Shown one piece after another: positions 19,761 through 26,836 of a stretch of 64,000 nucleotides of DNA. Every line of letters begins with the position of its first letter. Position 1 is the stretch's first letter. Where the stretch lies: contig CACKEY010000003.1 in assembly GCA_902599315.1 (NCBI GenBank), positions 1 through 64,000 of the forward strand. The letters are read 5' to 3'. The translations under genes and the position numbers were made by a program. This DNA comes from an uncultured SAR86 cluster bacterium. GTDB lineage: Bacteria > Pseudomonadota > Gammaproteobacteria > Magnimaribacterales > D2472. The notes under the pieces were generated by a model that was given only the letters and a program-made list of their open reading frames with translations, searched no databases and was not told the origin of the DNA.

Positions 19761-20363
19761 TTATAAATTATCTGCGTACTCGTGATTCGTTTTGCTGTGA
19801 TGCTGCTCATCAGCTCGGACGCACTTGATTACATCTGATAACTTTGCATCTTTTGCAAGCTTATAATAATTAATAGCTAAAGGAGGGGCGGGGCTGTCTT
19901 CTAACTCTCCTGTCTCAACCATATTAAGATATTCGGTATAGCTATTTACTGCTTCATCTTCAAAATAACCGATCATTCTATGCGCAGTTCTTGTAAAGAA
20001 CGCATACATAAAAAGATAAAATATTCCAAAAACCAGCTGAGAGGATAGAACTATAAATCTTTCTAAAGTGTTTGGTTGAGCAATCTCAATGAAAAACATT
20101 AAATGCATGCGTTCATTTTCAGCTTCCGCAAGCATCTCTCTAATTTGCTCTCCATAGCCTGCTTTCATTCTTCTTAGGCTTTTAAAATGCATCCAAACTC
20201 CAGCAACCATACCCGGAACACCAGCAACTGTCTCTAAAACTACAGCTCTATGTCCATACCTTTTTAAAAAAAAACTATCGGCAATGAGCCTGAAGAATCT
20301 TGTCATTGAAAAAGCAAACGCATCTGAAATACGCATAGAACCTTTTTTAATAAGTGAATACAT
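19761..20363 (-). CDS. aox: Alternative oxidase (cyanide-insensitive ubiquinol oxidase)
   Basis: A 200-residue di-iron membrane protein that oxidises ubiquinol and reduces oxygen to water without pumping protons. The diagnostic motifs are 'VVLETVAGVPGMVAG' (E44), 'AENERMHLMFFIE' (E84, H87), 'GYFEDEAVNSYT' (E135) and 'RADEQHH' (E186, H189), so the six di-iron ligands are present. It is close to the size of other bacterial AOX proteins. It stands alone, convergent with tRNA-Ala and divergent from an SGNH-hydrolase-like gene. No regulator gene is adjacent. The upstream region is a long AT-rich tract without a clear ribosome site. Confidence 0.93.
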   Translation of the reverse strand: MYSLIKKGSMRISDAFAFSMTRFFRLIADSFFLKRYGHRAVVLETVAGVPGMVAGVWMHFKSLRRMKAGYGEQIREMLAEAENERMHLMFFIEIAQPNTLERFIVLSSQLVFGIFYLFMYAFFTRTAHRMIGYFEDEAVNSYTEYLNMVETGELEDSPAPPLAINYYKLAKDAKLSDVIKCVRADEQHHSKTNHEYADNL

Positions 20364-20465
20364 AATAAATTATAATTATAATATATTATATATAAAATTT
20401 ATATTAAGTAAACTATGTATTTTCTAATTCATGTATCATAGAGTTATACAAATTATTTTTTAATC

Positions 20466-21263
20466 TTGCGAACTAAATTAAATCCATTGTTGCTAATGCT
20501 CACAAGCATTCAAATGTTTGCAAATCCTATTGATGTATCAAATAAAATCTTAGAGAGTAAGAAGATTGAATCCATAATGTATGTGGGTAATAGTTTCTTT
20601 TATTACAACAATAGTCTTCATAATCACGTAAGTTCAATTGTAAAAAATCATAGATCAAATCAAACTTTAAAGCAGCGTTCAATTACCATCAATGGATCTT
20701 CCTTGTCATGGCATCCACTAGAAGCATATCTAAATAATGAAAATATTGGGAATTTTAGAATCGATACTGCTAATGATAATGAGTATGTGAACATAGAAGA
20801 TACCGCAATTGATGCCGTAATCTTTATGGATTGCAGTCTCTGCCCAATTCATCCAGAGACCAATGAAAGTTTTCATGAGAATGTTGCTAAATATACAAAA
20901 ATCATTAGAGCTAAGGGGATGGAGCCAATCCTTTTCATGTCATGGCCATATAAAAATAAACCATCTATGATTAAGGGGCTTAGAGAAGAGTTCTTTAAAG
21001 CTGCAAAGGTTAATAATATTCTTTTAATACCAGTGGGCGAAGCATTCCATGCCTTTGAAAAGAAATATCCAGAAATTAACCTTTACACTGATGATTTTCG
21101 ACATCCTTCAAAAGAGGGCACATACCTTGCTGCATCGGTTGTGTTTGGAACTCTTTTTAATCTTGAAGTAAAGGGCACGAATGGAAAGAAGGGCATCGAT
21201 GCAAAAACTACGCTTAAAATTCAAGAAATTGCTGACTTAACAGTTAAAAAATTTTTTAATTAA
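20466..21263 (+). CDS. Secreted SGNH/GDSL-hydrolase-like protein
   Basis: 265 residues with a predicted signal peptide (…IQMFANP, cleavage near residue 20). The start used is TTG (20466), because the next ATG would remove the positively charged N-region of the signal. Block I reads 'IMYVGNSFFYYNN', with the serine of the GDSL-like motif. Block V reads 'YTDDFRHPSKEGTYLAA', with the Asp-x-x-His pair. 'INGSSLSWH' may be the block II glycine region. These support a serine esterase or lipase-like fold acting outside the cytoplasm; substrate unknown. It precedes a TonB-dependent receptor by 162 nt on the same strand. Confidence 0.65.
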   Translation: MRTKLNPLLLMLTSIQMFANPIDVSNKILESKKIESIMYVGNSFFYYNNSLHNHVSSIVKNHRSNQTLKQRSITINGSSLSWHPLEAYLNNENIGNFRIDTANDNEYVNIEDTAIDAVIFMDCSLCPIHPETNESFHENVAKYTKIIRAKGMEPILFMSWPYKNKPSMIKGLREEFFKAAKVNNILLIPVGEAFHAFEKKYPEINLYTDDFRHPSKEGTYLAASVVFGTLFNLEVKGTNGKKGIDAKTTLKIQEIADLTVKKFFN

Positions 21264-21355
21264 TCAAAAATTTAAATATTTTACAAAACTAAGTAATATT
21301 TTTATGGAATTTTAATGTTACAAAATTGCTCAAATTTATTGACTTTAAGGCATTT

Positions 21356-21373
21356 TTGTCACAGAATTGTCAA
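21356..21373 (+). promoter_or_regulatory. Pho-box-like direct repeat upstream of TonB-dependent receptor
   Basis: Two copies of TTGTCA (21356-21361 and 21367-21372) spaced 11 bp apart. This is the geometry of a PhoB box (7-bp CTGTCAT-like half sites with 4-bp spacers). A possible -35 element TTGACT (21339-21344) with a weak -10 CAGAAT (21362-21367) overlaps the repeat. Each half site matches the E. coli consensus at five of seven positions. A PhoB-PhoR pair is encoded at 60236-62694. Suggestive only. Confidence 0.3.
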
Positions 21374-21384
21374 AATTATGGCAT

Positions 21385-21404
21385 AGCTGTGCATACAGCT
21401 TTTT
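21385..21404 (+). promoter_or_regulatory. Leader palindrome or short attenuator-like hairpin
   Basis: AGCTGT-GCAT-ACAGCT (21385-21400) is a perfect 6-bp inverted repeat followed by T5, about 22 nt before the receptor start and just upstream of its ribosome site (AGGAAAGGGG). It could be an operator or a weak attenuator. The stem is short. Confidence 0.3.
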
Positions 21405-21425
21405 AATTAAAGGAAAGGGGATATT

Positions 21426-24400
21426 ATGAAAAACAAACTTTTTTTATTGTTTGGGTTATTTGCAGTAACTGCATTTGCTCAAGATACCAGCAATGATGCT
21501 GATGTCGAGCAGGTTGTAGAAGTTGAAGAAATAACAATTATCGGTTCAAGAATTAAATCAAAAACTACTTTCGAAAGCCCAGTACCAGTTACTATTGTAA
21601 CCGGTGAGGATTTTGAAAATAGGCTTTTTGATTATGCAAGTTCTGCCGTAACAAGATTGCCGTCTGCTGCAGGAACCGAAAGTGGTCCTACTGGGAGTAG
21701 TGCAATTAATAACTTAAGACTTGGTTCTCAAAGAACACTTGTAACTGTTAACGGAAATAGATTTGTTTCCTCTAACGGTTATGGTGGTGGCCAGGTCGAT
21801 GTTAACAACATTCCAACTATGTTAATTGACAGAGTGGAAGTTATTAACATTGGTGGTGCTGCTGTTTATGGCTCTGACGCAGTTGCTGGTGTGGTGAATT
21901 ATATTCTTAAAGATGACTTTGAAGGATTCAAATTCCAATATAACCATAATAATATTTTTGAAGACCTAGACCTTCAAAGAGGATATAAAATGCTTTTTGG
22001 TGGCAACTTCCTCGATGGCAAAGCTAATTTAACATTCTCTCTAGATTACACAACAACTGGTGGATCAAGAGTGATGGATATCCCCGAAGATGTTAAATGT
22101 AAAGCCCTAGGAACTGACTCTAACGGAAGAGTCCCTGGTCAAAATTTTGTATTTCCTGCATGTGAATCTTTCACATATTTTGGTATAAGTCCAAACGGTA
22201 GTATAGCTTTTGGTGATCTTATCGACACTCCAGGCGCACTTGGTTACGGTCCAAATGTATTGGGTGTAACTGAGCCAGGAATTCCATTAACTAATTTTTA
22301 TGGTTTTGGTCCAAGTGGAGCTTTACAAATTAATACACCAGGTATCTCAACTGATGGATCCCTCAGATATAGAGGCGGTGATGGTCTTAACTTCGGTTTA
22401 AGACATGATCCAGATCGTTATACAGTGCCAATTGAGAAGTTTAACTATGTAACTACAGGTAGATTTGATGTTACACCTAGAATGAGAGTTTCAGGTTCCG
22501 TTTACTTAACTTCATATGAAGCTATTGACGAAAGCACTCAAGGTTTTTACAACACAGGTTTATTTGGATCCCCTTCAGATACACTTGTGCTTGAATGTAA
22601 TCATCCTTTCTTAAGTGCAGAAGATTCTGCATTTATTTGTGCTAATTTAGTGCAACCTAATGGAACTAGCCCTTATGGCAACGAAACTTTTAGATTTGGT
22701 AAAGCTTGGGGTCCATATTACAAATCATTAGGTGGAGAAGATCAAGATAACGTTGATAACAGAGTCTTTAATCTAAGAATCGATGGTGACTTCGATATGG
22801 GTGATAGAACTTTCAATTACTCAGCAGGTGTTACAGACGGTGAATCTAGAAGAGTAGCCTCAAGACCTGATATTATTAAAGGAAGATTGTTTGCAGCTCT
22901 TGATGCTGTTCTTCTTGCTGATGGCACTATTGACTGCAGATATAATCAGCTAGGTGCAGGTGCCTACACTAACGATGTATTCCAAAACCCCTACATGCAA
23001 CCAGGCGGAACAACTGACCCATCTTACTTTTTACTAGGTGAACCAGGTGATTGTGTGCCATTAAATCCTTTCGGTGACGGCACACAGATGTCTGATGCTG
23101 CCATCGATTATGTAGGTGGCATGGTTTCAACCAGAACAACAACAGAACAAAATTATAACTTTGGTTATATTTCTGGACCTGTTGCAGATCTACCAGCTGG
23201 TGAACTTTCAGTTCTAGTTGGATATGAAGAAAGAACAGAATCATACAAATTCAAAGATTCTTTAATTGATGAAGCATATGTTGCAGAAGGTTCTGGTGGT
23301 ATGACCGCCTTAACTGGTAAGTTCTCTACTTCAGATACTTATATGGAGGTAGTTGCTCCAATAGTTTCTCCAGACATGAATATTCCATTCCTTGAAGAAG
23401 TAACTCTTTCAGGAGCTTACCGTGAAATGGATCATAGTGTTTCTGGCGAGGATAATGTAGACAGTCTTTCATTGGTTGTTAGAGTAAATTCAGCATTAGC
23501 CCTTCGAGTAAATCAGCAAAATACAGTTAGATCTCCAGCTATTGGAGAGGCTTTCCAGCCGCAATTTATTTCTAGCTATATCATTGATGATCCATGCGAC
23601 AGATCAAATGTAAATTCTGGTCCCGCACCAGAAAATAGAGCAGCTAACTGTTCTGCAGCTGGAATTGTTCAGCCGTTTGCATCAACAGCTGAAACTGCAT
23701 CAATTTTCACTTATAGAGGTGGTAACCCAAATCTGTTAACTGAAAAATCTGATTCACTAAATGTTGGTGTTATTTACACCCCAACAAATCTTCCGTTTAC
23801 CGCGGTCGAAATTCCAGGAAACTTAAGAATTGCTCTTGACTACATTACTGTTGACTTAACAGATGCAATTATTGATTTGAATCCTGATGAAGTTATGTCA
23901 GCTTGTTATGACGCTGATCCAAGTTCATTCCCGAACTCATTTTGTTCTCAGGTATTCCGTCTCTCTAACAATCAAATGGATGGTTTCAATCCCGGTTCCA
24001 TTGGTGTGCAAGGTGGAACATCTAATGGTTCAACATACGACTATGAAGCCTATATTGTTGAGCTAGCATATGATATTGATGTTGAAGATATCTTCGAAGG
24101 TGGTATTGGTAACATTGGATATAATCTAAAAGGATATCAAGAGAAAAAGGATGCTTTCCAGGCAACCGCTGCTTCACCTGTAGTTGATACTACTGGAGCA
24201 TTTTCTAAGCCTGAAAATAGATTCCTTCATACATGGGACTGGTCATATGATGATTGGTATGTCTATGTCGACGGTGTATATACTGATGGTGGTTTAACTG
24301 ATTTCTACTGGAACAAAGAAACTCAGCCTGATAAATATGTTTACATGAACGCTGATGGTAGCACCGGCAGAACATACCCATTTGAAATGGATGGCTACTG

Positions 24401-24560
24401 GTCATTTAGTGGTGGTGTTGTGTATGACTACAATGAGAATATGTCATTTGTAGTTCGTGTAACTAACCTTAATGATCAACAATGTTCAGGTGATGAATGT
24501 TACCTACCAGGTTATTTCGTTCCAAGAACATTTAGATTTGGTTTCAGGTACGAATATTAA
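21426..24560 (+). CDS. TonB-dependent receptor
   Basis: 1044 residues with a clear signal peptide (…AVTAFAQ, residues 1-19) and a strong ribosome site (AAAGGAAAGGGG). The probable TonB box is 'EEITIIGSRI'. The plug carries 'RTLVTVNGNRFV' and 'VEVINIGGAAVYGSDAVAGVVN'. The barrel contains 'GNPNLLTEKSDSLNVGVIYTP' and several loop cysteine pairs, and ends in RYEY, a terminal aromatic. The receptor is probably expressed alone, because an intrinsic terminator follows. The adjacent genes encode an SGNH-like hydrolase and a DUF305-LVIVD protein. The upstream region holds a Pho-box-like repeat and a small palindrome, so expression may be controlled by phosphate; ligand unknown. Confidence 0.95.
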   Translation: MKNKLFLLFGLFAVTAFAQDTSNDADVEQVVEVEEITIIGSRIKSKTTFESPVPVTIVTGEDFENRLFDYASSAVTRLPSAAGTESGPTGSSAINNLRLGSQRTLVTVNGNRFVSSNGYGGGQVDVNNIPTMLIDRVEVINIGGAAVYGSDAVAGVVNYILKDDFEGFKFQYNHNNIFEDLDLQRGYKMLFGGNFLDGKANLTFSLDYTTTGGSRVMDIPEDVKCKALGTDSNGRVPGQNFVFPACESFTYFGISPNGSIAFGDLIDTPGALGYGPNVLGVTEPGIPLTNFYGFGPSGALQINTPGISTDGSLRYRGGDGLNFGLRHDPDRYTVPIEKFNYVTTGRFDVTPRMRVSGSVYLTSYEAIDESTQGFYNTGLFGSPSDTLVLECNHPFLSAEDSAFICANLVQPNGTSPYGNETFRFGKAWGPYYKSLGGEDQDNVDNRVFNLRIDGDFDMGDRTFNYSAGVTDGESRRVASRPDIIKGRLFAALDAVLLADGTIDCRYNQLGAGAYTNDVFQNPYMQPGGTTDPSYFLLGEPGDCVPLNPFGDGTQMSDAAIDYVGGMVSTRTTTEQNYNFGYISGPVADLPAGELSVLVGYEERTESYKFKDSLIDEAYVAEGSGGMTALTGKFSTSDTYMEVVAPIVSPDMNIPFLEEVTLSGAYREMDHSVSGEDNVDSLSLVVRVNSALALRVNQQNTVRSPAIGEAFQPQFISSYIIDDPCDRSNVNSGPAPENRAANCSAAGIVQPFASTAETASIFTYRGGNPNLLTEKSDSLNVGVIYTPTNLPFTAVEIPGNLRIALDYITVDLTDAIIDLNPDEVMSACYDADPSSFPNSFCSQVFRLSNNQMDGFNPGSIGVQGGTSNGSTYDYEAYIVELAYDIDVEDIFEGGIGNIGYNLKGYQEKKDAFQATAASPVVDTTGAFSKPENRFLHTWDWSYDDWYVYVDGVYTDGGLTDFYWNKETQPDKYVYMNADGSTGRTYPFEMDGYWSFSGGVVYDYNENMSFVVRVTNLNDQQCSGDECYLPGYFVPRTFRFGFRYEY

Positions 24561-24580
24561 GAATATTAACTAATATCTTA

Positions 24581-24609
24581 AAAAGGGGTCTATGTGACCC
24601 CTTTTTTTA
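24581..24609 (+). terminator. Intrinsic terminator after TonB-dependent receptor
   Basis: AAAAGGGGTC (24581-24590) pairs with GACCCCTTTT (24596-24605) around a TATGT loop, followed by more T. It lies about 20 nt after the receptor stop and 20 nt before the next start codon. Confidence 0.9.
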
Positions 24610-24629
24610 TAAAGTGTTTATATGAAAAA

Positions 24630-26771
24630 ATGAAAAAAATTAATTTATTTCTAACTTTAATTATTTCATCTTATGTGATGAGTGCTCCAATTATTCTGCC
24701 TAGTGCTCCCGGAAGTAAATCAATTGAAATCAATGAGCAAAAAGCAATCGCAATAGCAGATACAAGCTATAACTCGCATGATGTCCATTTTTTACAGATG
24801 ATGATTATGCATCATGATCAGGCTATGGTGATGTCTAGACTTGCTCCATTGAGAACTAATTCAAAAAATATACTTGATCTTGCTGGAAGAATTGATTCTA
24901 CCCAGGAAGATGAAATGTTATTTATGAAAAGTTGGCTTCAGGATAGAAATGAATCTTCTAAATATATTCACAATCATGAAATGATGAAGATGGCTGGGAT
25001 GGCATCACCTGAAGAAATTTCTCAGCTTAAAGAGAGTGATGGCGTTGAATTCGATAGACTTTTCTTAAGGTTAATGATCAATCATCACGATGGAGCAATT
25101 GAAATGGTAGATGATTTAAGAGATCAATCTGGTACGGCTTATGATCCCATATTAAATGAATTTGTAGCTGATTTAATAAATGATCAGGCTATTGAAATTG
25201 AAAGAATGAATGGCCTCTTAATAGGTTTATCTGATGATCCAAGGGCAAACCTTTCAGCAGGTTTATATCACGCAGATGAAGCTATATATAACTTAGAAAA
25301 ATTAGTTTCATTAAAAAAACCCGTTGGTTTTTTTGACCCTAGCAATCCTATGGAGTTAAGACCTCAGGATACAACAAATGATAACGCAGATGATTCTGAT
25401 GAACCTAAATCAATCGAACAGAGATCCAGAAACAGCAGATATCCCATGCTTAGTTTTACAAATACCGACATGGCGTTTCGAGATAATATCCTAATTGCTG
25501 GAAGTTATCATGGTTTTAACATTTATGAATTAAATGATGATGGCATACCAATGTTAAAGTCCTCTGTAATTTGTCCAGGTGGTCAAGGAGATGTCTCTAT
25601 TGTTGGAGATTTATTGATCATGTCTGTTGAACAAAACAGAGGTAGGGTTGATTGTGGTTTAGAGGGAGTAAATTCGGAGCCTTCAGAAGAAAGATTTAGA
25701 GGCATTCGAATATTTGATATATCAGATTTATTGCAACCTCAACAAGTTGGCCTGGTGCAAACTTGTAGAGGCTCCCATACGCATTCTGTCGTAGGCATGA
25801 GTTCCGATAATCAAAGGATTATTATTTACAATTCTGGCACTTCCAATGTCCGAGATCAGGAAGAATTAGAATCCTGCTTTGAGGATATACCTGGAGATAA
25901 CAGGACTGCATTATTTAGGATAGATATTATTGAAATCCCTATCCAGCATCCTGAAGAATCTAAGATTGTGAGTAGCCCAACTGTTTTCGCTGACAATCAG
26001 ACAGGTGTTTTAGCTGGACTTTGGCGTGGAGGCGATCACGGTGATGATACGCAACGAACATCAAGAACTGATCAGTGTCATGATATAACAGTCTTTCCTT
26101 CTGCTAATATTGCAGCAGGAGCTTGCTCAGGAAATGGGATATTGTTTGATATTTCAGATCCATATAACCCTCATAGAATAGACGTAGTTACTGATACTGG
26201 TTTTGCTTACTGGCACTCAGCAACATTTAATAATGATGGAACAAAAGTAGTTTTTACAGACGAATGGGGTGGCGGAGGAAGGCCTAGATGTAGAGCCTGG
26301 GATCCCTTGAATTGGGGTGCAAACGCTATCTATGACATAGTTGATAAAAAATTAATTTTTAAAAGTCATTATAAAATGCCTGCTCCTCAGAAAGAATCTG
26401 AAAATTGTGTAGCTCATAATGGTTCAATTATTCCTGTCCCAGGAAAAGATATATTTGTTCAAGCTTGGTATCAGGGAGGAATATCTTTAATGGATTTTAC
26501 TGATTCAGATAATCCTATTGAAATCGGATTCTTTGATAGGGGCCCTATTGATGAAGAAAATTTAATAACTGGAGGATATTGGTCTGTCTACTATTACCGT
26601 GGAAAAATTTATGCTACAGAGATTGTTAGAGGGTTAGATGTTTTTCAATTAACTGCAAGCGAATTCTTATCTCAAGCGCAAATAGATATGGCGATGAAAG
26701 CCATGCCTGCTTTTGGACCTGAAAATGTTTTCAATCCCCAACAACAAGTACCAATGCAATGGCTGGATTAA
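24630..26771 (+). CDS. DUF305 domain fused to LVIVD-type beta-propeller, secreted
   Basis: 713 residues from ATG 24630; an upstream in-frame start lies inside the terminator and is rejected. Signal peptide about residues 1-19 (…SYVMSAP). Residues 45-205 hold two DUF305 (ferritin-like helical) halves with 'MMIMHHDQAMVM' (H61, H62) and 'LMINHHDGAIEM' (H152, H153), putative metal-binding motifs. Residues about 280-690 form a repeated beta-propeller with LVIVD-like blades ('GIRIFDISDLLQPQQVG', 'GILFDISDPYNPHRID', 'GISLMDFTDSDNPIEIG'). Some DUF305 proteins bind copper; the function of the fusion is unknown. It follows a TonB-dependent receptor and precedes an M16 protease. Confidence 0.8.
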   Translation: MKKINLFLTLIISSYVMSAPIILPSAPGSKSIEINEQKAIAIADTSYNSHDVHFLQMMIMHHDQAMVMSRLAPLRTNSKNILDLAGRIDSTQEDEMLFMKSWLQDRNESSKYIHNHEMMKMAGMASPEEISQLKESDGVEFDRLFLRLMINHHDGAIEMVDDLRDQSGTAYDPILNEFVADLINDQAIEIERMNGLLIGLSDDPRANLSAGLYHADEAIYNLEKLVSLKKPVGFFDPSNPMELRPQDTTNDNADDSDEPKSIEQRSRNSRYPMLSFTNTDMAFRDNILIAGSYHGFNIYELNDDGIPMLKSSVICPGGQGDVSIVGDLLIMSVEQNRGRVDCGLEGVNSEPSEERFRGIRIFDISDLLQPQQVGLVQTCRGSHTHSVVGMSSDNQRIIIYNSGTSNVRDQEELESCFEDIPGDNRTALFRIDIIEIPIQHPEESKIVSSPTVFADNQTGVLAGLWRGGDHGDDTQRTSRTDQCHDITVFPSANIAAGACSGNGILFDISDPYNPHRIDVVTDTGFAYWHSATFNNDGTKVVFTDEWGGGGRPRCRAWDPLNWGANAIYDIVDKKLIFKSHYKMPAPQKESENCVAHNGSIIPVPGKDIFVQAWYQGGISLMDFTDSDNPIEIGFFDRGPIDEENLITGGYWSVYYYRGKIYATEIVRGLDVFQLTASEFLSQAQIDMAMKAMPAFGPENVFNPQQQVPMQWLD

Positions 26772-26795
26772 ACTAAGAAATGCAATTTTATTAAT

Positions 26796-26813
26796 TGTAA
26801 AGTAAACTTTACT
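26796..26813. promoter_or_regulatory. TyrR-box-like palindrome upstream of M16 protease
   Basis: TGTAAA-GTAAAC-TTTACT contains the perfect inverted repeat GTAAAGT-AA-ACTTTAC (26797-26812). It matches the TyrR/PhhR consensus TGTAAA-N6-TTTACA except at the last base. It lies 24 nt before the protease start. A related palindrome sits at 43043-43060. Confidence 0.3.
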
Positions 26814-26836
26814 TATTCAGTTTTAATTTTTTTAAT

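Noticed and set aside
20403-20440. Possible NsrR-type operator upstream of the alternative oxidase (ATGTAT repeated, CTATG/CATAG)
   Set aside because: The repeats are 16 bp apart and not in the spacing of known NsrR sites; in this AT-rich stretch they are probably chance.
24594-24629. Earlier start of the DUF305-LVIVD gene
   Set aside because: It falls inside the terminator of the preceding receptor and would spoil the signal peptide; ATG 24630 is preferred.
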